Positions 28,102-36,572 of a stretch of 64,000 nucleotides of DNA are shown here, one piece after another (the first letter of the stretch is position 1; each line of letters opens with the position of its first letter). The DNA is from DASYXT01 sp035934555 (GTDB lineage: Bacteria > Verrucomicrobiota > Verrucomicrobiia > Limisphaerales > UBA8199). The notes beneath the pieces are model-generated. The model made no database searches. It saw only the letters and a program-made list of their open reading frames with translations, and was not told the DNA's origin. The position numbers were made by a program, and so were the translations under genes. Location: positions 62,001 to 126,000 of the forward strand of contig DASYXT010000002.1 of assembly GCA_035934555.1 (NCBI GenBank). The letters run 5' to 3'.

Positions 28102-29156
28102 GTGCGCAATACTTTCTGCTTCATTATTGGGCTTGGCGGGCGGCGCCACTGCTGGGATGTCTTCTGGGCTTTGCGGCGTACGCGGCGGTGGTCCGTAGGC
28201 ACACGGTCATCTCTGCATCGGTGCTGCCTCCAACCGAACCATCTCTGTGTTCGCCCAAATCGCGCCTCACTCATTTCGCGGCGGTGAACTCAGCTCGCCC
28301 CTGGCTCTTTGGCAGCGCAATGCTCGTGTTCCTGCTCGCCCTGGTCTCGCCGGTGGAAACATTGGCCGACGGTTACTTGTTCAGCGCCCACATGCTCCAA
28401 CATTTGTTGTTGCTGCTGGTGGTGCCGGCGTTGGCGCTGCTGAGCTTGCCGGCTTTCGCTGCCAGCGCCCCGAATCAACCCGCACCCGGCGGCGCGCGGA
28501 CTTTAGTTCGCAGCAATACCCATATACCAGATCGGCCCCGCTCCGCAGAGGTGCCCGGCGATGGGGCATTGCTGCGGACTAAAGTCCGCGCGCCGCTAAG
28601 CAAATGCGCGCACGCCGTCGGCTTGCCTCGGTTTATGACAAACCCATTGAGCACCTGGTGTGCCGGGGTGGGCGCGATGTGGCTTTGGCATGCGCCGGCG
28701 CTTTGCAATGCGGCAACCACAAACCCGGCAGTTCGTGGAATTCAAACCGTTTCCCTACTAATAGCGGGCACCTTCTTCTGGTGGCCGATCCTTGGTCCGC
28801 AATGGTCTCGGCGTTTGCCGCCTTTGTTGGGAATCATTTACTTGTTCACCGCCTGCACTGCCTGCACCTTGCTGGGCATCTTCATCACCTTCAGTCCGGT
28901 GACCGTATGTTCGGCTTATGGCCATCCGGCGGACGCACTGGGCTTACTGCCACTCATCCGCAATCGGTGGGGTTTGACGGCCCAAGTGGACCAGCAAATA
29001 GGCGGCCTGCTGATGTGGGTGCCGGCCTGTTTGATTTATCTCAGCGGCATCCTTGGTCTGCTGGCTCGCTGGTACCGTGATGCTGAAATGCCACTGCCCG
29101 CATCTTCAAATATTGGAAGCGGTCCGGCCACTACAATTGCGCAACGCCATGCCTGA
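28098..29156 (+). CDS. ctaG: CtaG/caa3-type oxidase assembly membrane protein with in-frame palindromic insert
   Basis: A 352-residue multi-spanning protein of the CtaG_caa3 family, with the conserved HMLQHLLLLLVVPALALLSLP, GAMWLWHAPALCNAA and LIAGTFFWWPILGPQ blocks. The family is linked to assembly, probably copper delivery, of caa3 oxidase. Residues about 131-167 do not fit the family. They are encoded by a 108-base palindromic element (28489-28596) inserted in frame between two membrane helices, giving a GARTLVRS ... LLRTKVRAPL peptide. Because it falls in a loop and keeps the frame, the protein may still work. The start ATG overlaps the coxA stop; the stop overlaps the next gene by eight bases. 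Confidence 0.85.
   Translation: MSAQYFLLHYWAWRAAPLLGCLLGFAAYAAVVRRHTVISASVLPPTEPSLCSPKSRLTHFAAVNSARPWLFGSAMLVFLLALVSPVETLADGYLFSAHMLQHLLLLLVVPALALLSLPAFAASAPNQPAPGGARTLVRSNTHIPDRPRSAEVPGDGALLRTKVRAPLSKCAHAVGLPRFMTNPLSTWCAGVGAMWLWHAPALCNAATTNPAVRGIQTVSLLIAGTFFWWPILGPQWSRRLPPLLGIIYLFTACTACTLLGIFITFSPVTVCSAYGHPADALGLLPLIRNRWGLTAQVDQQIGGLLMWVPACLIYLSGILGLLARWYRDAEMPLPASSNIGSGPATTIAQRHA
28489..28596. repeat. palindromic element, copy A, in frame inside ctaG
   Basis: Terminal arms of 29 bases (28489-28517 and 28568-28596) are inverted copies with one mismatch, around a 50-base centre. Each arm itself holds a small hairpin, GCGGACT / AGTCCGC. The length of 108 bases is exactly 36 codons with no stop in the ctaG frame. 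Blocks GCTGCGGAC and GTCCGCGC are shared with the copies at 38860-38975 and 61919-62024. No target duplication was evident. Confidence 0.85.
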
Positions 29157-29421
29157 CCCCCTTCCGGATAGCAATAGCGCGCATGCCGGTTGGAATCGCG
29201 CCCAGCCGGACCTTATCCCTGAGCCTACCATTTGGCCTGCGGCTCTTGCCTTGGCTTCAACGCTGATGCTATGGGGCCTGATCAGTTCCTGGATTACCAC
29301 CGCTGTCGGTGTTGCGTTGTTCCTTATCGCAATCACCGGCTGGATTCTCAATATTCGCCATGAACGAAAACAATCTACCCCCGTCCCCCTCGCACGAAGT
29401 CTCCCGCCGCAGGTTCTTTGA
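29149..29421 (+). CDS. small membrane protein, probable oxidase subunit IV-like
   Basis: A 90-residue protein with a charged, Pro-rich N-terminus (PEPTIWPA) and two closely spaced hydrophobic helices covering about residues 29-67, ending in NIRHERK. Size, topology and position directly after ctaG fit the small accessory subunits seen in bacterial cox operons, such as subunit IV/CtaF-like proteins. I do not see residues that prove this. It overlaps ctaG by eight bases and the Rieske gene by 62 bases in different frames, so all three are probably translated together. Confidence 0.6.
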   Translation: MPDPLPDSNSAHAGWNRAQPDLIPEPTIWPAALALASTLMLWGLISSWITTAVGVALFLIAITGWILNIRHERKQSTPVPLARSLPPQVL

Positions 29422-29872
29422 GCGACTCAGCTTGGTGCTGAGCGGAGTTGCGGGCGCCGGTCTCGCGGCACCGGTGGTCGGGTTTATTGTCGGCCCGCTC
29501 TTCCGTCGCGTCCAATTGGTCTGGCGTCCGGTTGGTGAGGTGGACTCCTTCAAGGTTGGTGAAACCGTCGCGGTCCGTTTCGAGGCGCCCTCTCCCGAGA
29601 CGTGGGCGGGAGTATCGGCTCGGACCGCGGCATGGTTGCGACGCGAAACGGACACCCGGTTCACCGCGTTCGCCATCAACTGCACCCACCTGGGTTGCCC
29701 CGTCCGCTGGCTGCCCCAGGCCGAGTTGTTCATGTGCCCCTGCCACGGCGGGGTGTATTACCGCGACGGGACTGTGGCCGCCGGACCGCCCCCGCGCCCG
29801 CTGGTGCGATATCCGGTACGGCTCGTCGGCACTGAAGTTCAGGTGCAGGCGGGGCCGATACCCATCACTTGA
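29360..29872 (+). CDS. Rieske 2Fe-2S protein of a bc-type complex
   Basis: 170 residues from the ATG at 29360. A twin-arginine signal-anchor (SRRRFFERLS followed by a hydrophobic stretch rich in Gly and Ala) holds it in the membrane, and the C-terminal domain has the two cluster boxes CTHLGC and CPCHGG, with both Cys-His pairs and the extra disulphide Cys. It passes electrons from quinol to cytochrome c. It lies just upstream of cytochrome b with a TTGA overlap, and downstream of the oxidase genes. The start overlaps the previous gene, but the frame is clear and the Tat motif needs this start. Confidence 0.9.
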   Translation: MNENNLPPSPSHEVSRRRFFERLSLVLSGVAGAGLAAPVVGFIVGPLFRRVQLVWRPVGEVDSFKVGETVAVRFEAPSPETWAGVSARTAAWLRRETDTRFTAFAINCTHLGCPVRWLPQAELFMCPCHGGVYYRDGTVAAGPPPRPLVRYPVRLVGTEVQVQAGPIPIT

Positions 29873-31278
29873 AATGTCGCATGTTGCGCCGGGTACTGAA
29901 GAGCAGTTGCGCATGGCTTGAGGACCGCCTGGGGCTCCTCGCCCTGTTAAAGCCGTCGCTGGACCATCTTGTCCCCCATGACGCCCGGTGGTGGTACGTA
30001 TTTGGCAGCGCGACCATGACCGCTTTTGCGCTGCAAATCCTCAGCGGTGTCGCACTGGCGTTCTCGTATGTGCCGTCTGCGGCGCATGCTTACGATTCTC
30101 TCCAGTTTATAACGCACGCTGCGTTTCTCGGCCGATTCATGCGCGCGCTGCACTATTATGGCGCCTCGGCGATGGTCCTCATGGTCGGCTTGCACATGGC
30201 GCAGGTGTTCCTGTTCGGCTCGTACAAATATCCGCGTGAAATGAACTGGGTCACCGGCTCATTGCTGTTGTTGTTCACCCTGGTGATGGGGTTCACTGGG
30301 CAATTGTTGCGCTGGGACCAGACCGGCGTCTGGTCGGTGGTGGTTGCCGCCGAGCAGGCCGGCCGTGTGCCGCTCGTCGGCGATTGGCTGGCACGGTTTA
30401 CTTTGGGCGGCGATGCGATCGGCGCGGCAACTCTCAGCCGCTTTTTTGCTATTCACGTCTTCGTCATGCCCGCGTTGCTCTTCTCGTTCATTGGCCTGCA
30501 CCTGCTGCTGGTGCTGCGCCACGGCATTTCCGAGCCCCCGCGCGTCGGCCACCCCGTCAACCCAAAAACTTACCGGCGGGAATACCACCAACTACTGCAA
30601 AAGAGCGGCAAACCGTTCTGGCCGGACGCCGCGTGGCGCGACGTAGTGTTTTCGGTACTGATGATTATTGGGATTGTGATAGTGAGCGCTTACCACGGCC
30701 CGCCCGAATTGGGCAAACCACCCGACCCCAGCATCATCGCCGCCGACCCGCGTCCGGACTGGTATCTGCTTTGGTACTTCGGGGTGCTGGCACTGCTGCC
30801 ACATGGCACCGAAGGCTGGTTCATGGTACTGGCCCCTCTTGTTGTCGGTTTCGTCCTCATCGTACTGCCCTTTGTCTCTCCGAGCGGCGAGCGCAGTTTC
30901 CGGCGCCGCCCGTGGGCGGTCGCAACCGTGCTGCTTGTGGGCCTGATGATCGCCGGGTTTTGGCGCGCCGGCGCGCAATCCCATTGGTCTCCGAATTTTA
31001 ACATTGCCCCCCTGCCGCTGAAGGTGGTTGGGAGTTTAACTGGCCCCGCTACGGAAGGCGCGCGCCTCTTCTACGAAAAGGGGTGTCTCAACTGTCACCT
31101 CATTAGCGGCTATGGTGGCCGGCGCGGGCCCAACCTCACGCTGGTCGGCCGCAAATTGAATCAGGAACAAATTGTTCTGCGTATTGCAAATGGCGGAGTG
31201 AACATGCCGGCTTTCGCCGGCAGCTTGACGCGCGAGCAGATGGCGCAGCTCACTGCCTTCTTGCTGTCCCGAAGATGA
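29869..31278 (+). CDS. cytochrome b of a bc complex fused to a C-terminal cytochrome c
   Basis: 469 residues from a TTG that overlaps the Rieske stop (TTGA); an ATG at 29881 is an alternative four codons on. The N-terminal half is cytochrome b: His pairs HYYGASAMVLMVGLH (13 between) and HVFVMPALLFSFIGLH (14 between), the b6-like spacing. The Qo motif PDWY lies in the subunit IV-like half, with more helices up to about residue 360. The last about 100 residues form a mono-haem cytochrome c (CLNCH, Met in VNMPAF). It oxidises quinol and feeds electrons through its own c domain, probably to the CoxB c domain. No separate cytochrome c1 gene is seen, so this fusion may fill that role. Confidence 0.9.
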   Translation: MKCRMLRRVLKSSCAWLEDRLGLLALLKPSLDHLVPHDARWWYVFGSATMTAFALQILSGVALAFSYVPSAAHAYDSLQFITHAAFLGRFMRALHYYGASAMVLMVGLHMAQVFLFGSYKYPREMNWVTGSLLLLFTLVMGFTGQLLRWDQTGVWSVVVAAEQAGRVPLVGDWLARFTLGGDAIGAATLSRFFAIHVFVMPALLFSFIGLHLLLVLRHGISEPPRVGHPVNPKTYRREYHQLLQKSGKPFWPDAAWRDVVFSVLMIIGIVIVSAYHGPPELGKPPDPSIIAADPRPDWYLLWYFGVLALLPHGTEGWFMVLAPLVVGFVLIVLPFVSPSGERSFRRRPWAVATVLLVGLMIAGFWRAGAQSHWSPNFNIAPLPLKVVGSLTGPATEGARLFYEKGCLNCHLISGYGGRRGPNLTLVGRKLNQEQIVLRIANGGVNMPAFAGSLTREQMAQLTAFLLSRR

Positions 31279-31304
31279 CCGGACAAAAGCACCTCAAAGC
31301 GCCT

Positions 31305-32342
31305 TCACTTCGGTTTCTCCGCCCAGCTCAGCCGCTCCTGGACCGACGGTAATCTCGGAAATCTCGCATGAGGCTCGGTTTGGTACCAATACGCGACGCT
31401 GTAATAATAATTCCCGCTGTGGAACGGGGGAGTGCCGTTGCCCTGCTCGATCCGGAACCGAATTGATTTGTTGAACGCCACCGGGTCCGGAACGTGCCAC
31501 CGGTACGCAGTCGTATAAGGCTCCTCCAGCAGTGTCACACCGAAATACGGAAAGCAGCCCAGCCGCAGCCCATAAGACTCGCAGAAATAATCTTCCGAGC
31601 CCGTGCCGTGCATGACTTCCCTGCCGTCAATATCTACGATTTCATCCCCTTCGCCCCACCAGCCGCCGTCGTTATTCTTCACGCTCAAGACGCAACCCAC
31701 CAGCGCGCCGCGGCCTTGTGCTTCCACAATGGTGAAAGGCCCCTCGGCGGGCGGCGTTCCCTGCCGGTACTGCGCGTGGAAATAGCCCTGGTTCGGCGGC
31801 AGCCTGCCGTAACTGCGGTAATTGACCTCATACCAATGCTGGCTCGTCTCCCGCCCTTCGTTGGTAATGGTCAGTTTTGCCGAATGTTTGAACGGCATCG
31901 GGATATAACAATTCCGCGCCGCTCCCGACGCCGCAGGATCCGTTGCTTTGCCGGGCTGCTGATCAATGCAGATCAAGGCGGAGTTGACCTTGGCGGAAAA
32001 GCCAAACCCAATCCCAAAAAAATCCCCGACCGGCGCCTCGACGCTCGGTGTCTTTTCACCATCCCAGTACATCCGCAACACATGCGTCTGCAGGTGATGC
32101 GCCTCCCGGCTGGTGATGTTATCGCGCAAGTGCACGATGCAACCCGGTCCCTGAATCTCCGCCAGCACGAGGGTCTGGCCTGGCTCGAGCATGCGCCAGT
32201 CCGCATTGCCGCCCGCCGGATCGGTCGAGGTAATCCGGTGCGATTCAAACTCCGGCAGCGTCGGCAGCGAACCCAGCGGCCCCCGCGCCACCACAGTTGC
32301 GGCTGCGAGCATCAAAACGGAAGCAGGTAATTTCAGGCTCAT
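31305..32342 (-). CDS. secreted DUF2961 protein, GH172-like glycosidase
   Basis: 345 residues from the ATG at 32342, starting with a short signal peptide (LPASVLMLAAATVVA). The body matches DUF2961, which has been assigned to glycoside hydrolase family GH172: SHRITSTDPAGGNADW near the start, GPGCIVHLRDN, and GTGSEDYF with Glu250, the motif that holds a catalytic Glu in that family. Known members cleave or rearrange fructosyl and arabinosyl linkages; the substrate here is not known. It is the last gene of a minus-strand glycan block and follows a terminator, so it probably has its own promoter. Confidence 0.8.
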   Translation of the reverse strand: MSLKLPASVLMLAAATVVARGPLGSLPTLPEFESHRITSTDPAGGNADWRMLEPGQTLVLAEIQGPGCIVHLRDNITSREAHHLQTHVLRMYWDGEKTPSVEAPVGDFFGIGFGFSAKVNSALICIDQQPGKATDPAASGAARNCYIPMPFKHSAKLTITNEGRETSQHWYEVNYRSYGRLPPNQGYFHAQYRQGTPPAEGPFTIVEAQGRGALVGCVLSVKNNDGGWWGEGDEIVDIDGREVMHGTGSEDYFCESYGLRLGCFPYFGVTLLEEPYTTAYRWHVPDPVAFNKSIRFRIEQGNGTPPFHSGNYYYSVAYWYQTEPHARFPRLPSVQERLSWAEKPK

Positions 32343-32410
32343 GGAGGTTTGATTCTGCCCTATCCTGGTCCGGTTGGCGATACCTGGGATTACGTTCTGC
32401 ATCCCGTCAC

Positions 32411-32443
32411 AAAAAAGCGGCGGGAGATATAATCTCCCGCCGC
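32411..32443 (-). terminator. Rho-independent terminator after the LamG/Ig gene
   Basis: A perfect 12-base stem (32417-32428 with 32432-32443) with a 3-base loop is followed on the minus strand by six T. It starts 40 bases after the stop codon of the LamG/Ig gene and separates it from the GH172-like gene. Confidence 0.9.
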
Positions 32444-32482
32444 GCGCTTTACCCTGCGCCACTTCCGCGTATTTCCCAATTC

Positions 32483-35400
32483 CTATTGCGCCACGCGGAA
32501 AAACATGGCCGAACCGCTCGCGGTAGTGCGATAGAACGGCACGGTGGCAGCCGGGACGGGCGTGTACGGGCCCGTCACACTGGTGGACTGCAGCAGCCTG
32601 CCGGCCTGCCAACTCAGGTCGAGGTTGGCGCCGACCCGGTTCAGCGAGACTTTTACCGGTCCATATACATCGAAGCTTTCGCCGGAATTCTCGGCCGCCC
32701 CATACACACTGGCCGCGTCATACGCGGACAACGCGCGGCGCCAGATACCCAGATCGTCCAGATCGAACACCGCCGATCCGTAAGAGCCGGTCGGGTCCTG
32801 GCCGATGGTAATCGAGTAGGTCGAATTGAGTGTGCCCAACCCCACAATGGACCAACTGCCCGCCGAGACGCCATCCACATACACCGACGCGAGCTGCGTC
32901 GTCCGGTCCACTACGCCGACAACGTGGTGCCATAGACCGTCGCCAATGATCGGGCTGCCGGCAACCGGGTTCGCCACGTAGGTCCCGCTATTGGCGGTGC
33001 TCACCAGCGAACACTCGATCTTGCCGCCTTCATCGGTGAATACCCAGCCCAATTGATATGTCGAGTTGATCGAATTCCCAATGATCGGATCGTCGTTGAA
33101 CCTGTCCGTGTAGCGGATCCAAAACGCTACCGAGAAACTGGCCGTCTCGTCAAAGGTGAGGTCGCCGGCGAGGTCATTAATGACCAGGTAATTGTTTCCG
33201 GGGGTCGTATCGATGTGGACGGCCTGGCCGACTTTGCCCGCGATGAAAGGCGGAAAAGTAGTCGGAGCGTAGGCATCATTCCCGCGCCCTGAGCTGTCCA
33301 GATAATTACCGTCAAACCGCAGGTGCAGCACCAGCGCGTTGGTCTGGTTGGCGAAGGTCGGTATCGGCATCACTGTGAGCGTCGCTGCCGCTGTATTGGT
33401 ATGCCCGACGCTGTTGGTGGCCCACAGGACATAACTGCCCGCATCCGTAAAGTACACGTTGCTCAGCGTGAGGCTCGGCCCGGTGGCGCCCGGAAGGTTC
33501 GCTCCGTCCTTCTTCCACTGATAACTCAAGGGAAGGCTGCCCACTACCGCGCCGCTTATGGAAACAGTGTTACCGGCCTGAACGGTCTGGCTGTTGGGTT
33601 GCTGCGTCACAAACGGCGCGGTTACAGTTCCGTATGCACCCGCGGCATAAAGGCCGGCGATCTCCGCATCCGAAAGCGTTCGCGGATAGACCGCCACCTC
33701 ATCCATCAACCCGCTGATGGAGGGATCACCATTGCCCGATGTATTTCCCGACAACAGGAAGGGGTCGGTATAGCTGCCATAGCCACTCGTCGCGGTTGCC
33801 GCCGCGGTCGCAACGCGCTGGCCATTGATGTAGAGGTTAAGCGTGTTGCTCGACCCGGAAGCGGCGATGAAGCTCCAATTGCCCGCGGTAATGGCGTTGC
33901 CGATGGGATAGTCGATCGAACCGAAAGAGGTCCATAGCTCGATCGTAGTGCTGTTGAGGAACCGAAACTCCACCACGTTGTTCTGGCCGAACAAACCGCC
34001 TTGCGCAATCCCGACCGGGTTGACCCAACCGCACAGAGTAAAATTCGTGCGATTATTTAACAGCGTCACACCCGGACTACTAGACGAACTGGTCGTGCCA
34101 TCGAATTGGACAGCGAGGTTGCCGGACTCAAATCCCGGGAACTGGGGCGGCACGGGCCCGGGCTGACCTACGGTTACTCCACCCACGTGGGTCGAATCGT
34201 ATCCTCCCATATAATCGAGCGCCACGGTGCCGCTGGCTTCATTTAGCCGCCAGTAGGCAAGCGGGCCGCCATTGACCACCGCAGCCTCGAAACTGTTGGC
34301 CGCCGGCGTGCGCAAGGTGAGAATCGCAGGAGAACCCACTATCCCGCCGGTCACGTTGGTCACGCCAACTGTGTAGGCGCCGGTTTGCGCCGCGGTGCAA
34401 TTTGTGACGAAGAGCGTTGCCTCCGTTGCCCCCGGCAGGTTCGTGCCGGCATGTTGCCATTGATAGCTGAAAGGCGTTGTCCCGGCAGCGCCGACCGTGA
34501 AGGAGGCAGTGCCGCCGGCATAAACGAATCGCGAGAGCGGCGGATTGGTCAGCGTCGGCGGAACCGCCGGATTGATCGTCACCACCGCCACCTGGCTGGT
34601 GATCGCCCCATACAAATTCGTTACCACCAGGCTGTAGTTGCCCGCATCATTGGCCGTGGCTGCCGCCTTCGAATAACTGAACCTGCTTGCCCCGGGCAGA
34701 TTGGTGCCATCCTTCACCCATTGGAAGGAGAGCGGAGGAGCGCCATAGGCGTCACCGGCGACCGTGAACGGCGTGGTCGTGTAAATGACGCCCGCAGGCG
34801 TGACTACGGGCGGATCGACTACAAACGCGGGCGGGCTGCTGCTGCCAAATCCGGCCAAAGCATGAGTGTGCAACTGGCCTTCGGTGAGGGTCTGGCCGTA
34901 GATCGCCGCCTCATCCAACAAGCCGTTATAGGCGCGGCCAGGGCCATTATCGGCGCCTACTAATGTAGTGGCGGCAAAAGCCTGAGCGGGGTGGTCCACT
35001 ACATTGACCGCCGAACTCCAATTGGTGCCGTCATACATATAAATGGTGGCTTGGGATGGTGCAACGGCCAGTGCCGCGTACGTCCACACCCCATCCGGCG
35101 GGGACAGCAGGGAATCCCAGCCGTAGGTATTGGCCTGATCGCTCCAATGGTAGCCGAGATCATTGGAAACATCATGAAAATCCATCCCCGTCGCCGTTCC
35201 GCTGCCGCCGCGATGGAAAATGATTCCGGCATAACTGGCCTGGGCTCCATTGCGCTTGATCCAGCACTCGAAGGTGACGGTATTGGTGTTGAGGTTGAGG
35301 GGCGGGATGGCGACTACACCGTTGGTCCCGCTGGGCTCGAAGACCGTATTAGTGGTTTCAAAGCCGGCGAAGGTCGGCCCCTGAAGGTCGGGCGTCGTCG

Positions 35401-36340
35401 TGCTTGAGTAGTAATAGGCGCCGTTGACGCTCGGACCGGCACTGCCGGAGTTGACCGCTACCGGGTGCACGTCCAACGGCTCGTTCAAACGCCAATAACC
35501 CACCGGGTTCGCTGCCAGGATTTGCGCCGCATACCCCGCCGCATTCGTCGTCGCCGCGTCGTAATGCGCTTTGACATCGGTGGCCGAAAGGGCCGAGGCG
35601 TAGATGGCGACCTCGTTCATCGTGCCATCCTGGGGGAAACCGCCATCGTAACGGGTGCCGATGCCCAGCGACTGCGCCACGTTGGGCGTAAAAGTGCCGC
35701 TCCAGGACGTGCTGCCGACTTGCTGTCCATTCACATACAACAGCACGTTTACACCATCCACCACACCGACCACGTGCGTCCAATTGGCCGTCAGCAGGCC
35801 GGCAGGGCTCACTGCGGCCTTCGTTCCATCCGAACTATAAACCCGGAAATAATACCCGCCATTCACATACCCGCCGGCATAGCCGTCATCCGTGTAAAAC
35901 AGCCAGCCCAGTCGAGGAGTGGGCGTGAAATCGGTCGAGGAAAGTGGACACGTCAGGGCCCCGGCCGCGGGGTTGGGCTTGATCCAGAACTCGACAGAAA
36001 ACGGCGGGTTAGGGTTTAGCGTCGGGGTGTTGGGAACCTGGACCCAACCACCGCCCGTGAAGTAGGTTGCGGTTGAGCCGGCCAGTACTCCGGCTACGCC
36101 ACGCGTGAAATTGCCCAGGTAACCGCCGTTGTTCACTGCCCCCGCAGAGCCCAGGTTGGTCGCCAGCAATGGTGGCGGCGTCACGACGGGCGTCTCGCTG
36201 AAACGCCAATAACCAGCCGGGCCGTCCCCTAGCACCGTCGTATGATAATCGGCCTGGACAGACCATAGCCCAACGGCGAAGGTCAAAGCCGCTATCAGGC
36301 GGCCAAGTCGTTGTGAAGTTTGGATACGAGAGGATGTCAT
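32483..36340 (-). CDS. giant secreted LamG/Ig-like protein
   Basis: 1285 residues from the ATG at 36340, with a signal peptide (LIAALTFAVGLW, then VQA); an ATG at 36376 would add 12. Four LamG (concanavalin-like) domains alternate with Ig-like domains: LamG at about 24-267 (GPAGYWRFSE), 269-497 (VGYWRLNEP) and 683-900 (LAYWRLNEASG), and a fourth at about 1000-1213 (LVLHLRFDG), with Ig-like domains at about 507-680 (two) and 905-990 (YQWKKDG type). The C-terminal domain (about 1227-1285) ends MFFRVAQ. No catalytic site is seen; surface binding or adhesion is likely. It lies downstream of GH92 on the same strand and may bind the glycan those enzymes attack. Confidence 0.75.
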   Translation of the reverse strand: MTSSRIQTSQRLGRLIAALTFAVGLWSVQADYHTTVLGDGPAGYWRFSETPVVTPPPLLATNLGSAGAVNNGGYLGNFTRGVAGVLAGSTATYFTGGGWVQVPNTPTLNPNPPFSVEFWIKPNPAAGALTCPLSSTDFTPTPRLGWLFYTDDGYAGGYVNGGYYFRVYSSDGTKAAVSPAGLLTANWTHVVGVVDGVNVLLYVNGQQVGSTSWSGTFTPNVAQSLGIGTRYDGGFPQDGTMNEVAIYASALSATDVKAHYDAATTNAAGYAAQILAANPVGYWRLNEPLDVHPVAVNSGSAGPSVNGAYYYSSTTTPDLQGPTFAGFETTNTVFEPSGTNGVVAIPPLNLNTNTVTFECWIKRNGAQASYAGIIFHRGGSGTATGMDFHDVSNDLGYHWSDQANTYGWDSLLSPPDGVWTYAALAVAPSQATIYMYDGTNWSSAVNVVDHPAQAFAATTLVGADNGPGRAYNGLLDEAAIYGQTLTEGQLHTHALAGFGSSSPPAFVVDPPVVTPAGVIYTTTPFTVAGDAYGAPPLSFQWVKDGTNLPGASRFSYSKAAATANDAGNYSLVVTNLYGAITSQVAVVTINPAVPPTLTNPPLSRFVYAGGTASFTVGAAGTTPFSYQWQHAGTNLPGATEATLFVTNCTAAQTGAYTVGVTNVTGGIVGSPAILTLRTPAANSFEAAVVNGGPLAYWRLNEASGTVALDYMGGYDSTHVGGVTVGQPGPVPPQFPGFESGNLAVQFDGTTSSSSSPGVTLLNNRTNFTLCGWVNPVGIAQGGLFGQNNVVEFRFLNSTTIELWTSFGSIDYPIGNAITAGNWSFIAASGSSNTLNLYINGQRVATAAATATSGYGSYTDPFLLSGNTSGNGDPSISGLMDEVAVYPRTLSDAEIAGLYAAGAYGTVTAPFVTQQPNSQTVQAGNTVSISGAVVGSLPLSYQWKKDGANLPGATGPSLTLSNVYFTDAGSYVLWATNSVGHTNTAAATLTVMPIPTFANQTNALVLHLRFDGNYLDSSGRGNDAYAPTTFPPFIAGKVGQAVHIDTTPGNNYLVINDLAGDLTFDETASFSVAFWIRYTDRFNDDPIIGNSINSTYQLGWVFTDEGGKIECSLVSTANSGTYVANPVAGSPIIGDGLWHHVVGVVDRTTQLASVYVDGVSAGSWSIVGLGTLNSTYSITIGQDPTGSYGSAVFDLDDLGIWRRALSAYDAASVYGAAENSGESFDVYGPVKVSLNRVGANLDLSWQAGRLLQSTSVTGPYTPVPAATVPFYRTTASGSAMFFRVAQ

Positions 36341-36572
36341 GGCTGAGGTATTTGAGGTTGCTAAGTTGCTTCGCATATTTGCGCCAATATCCGCTGGCGG
36401 CCGTTCAAGAATTGCAAGGGTCAGGCAGTATCTAGCAGGAAGTGCTGAAACTGGGAATACCACATTTGGGTGAGGCCGGTACCTGCCTGACGCAATGCGG
36501 TCTATTCGCGCGCTCCGCTGGCGCTCAATTCAAGTCGCCTTCCCGCTACAGCCCCATACCGGAGGCGCTACT

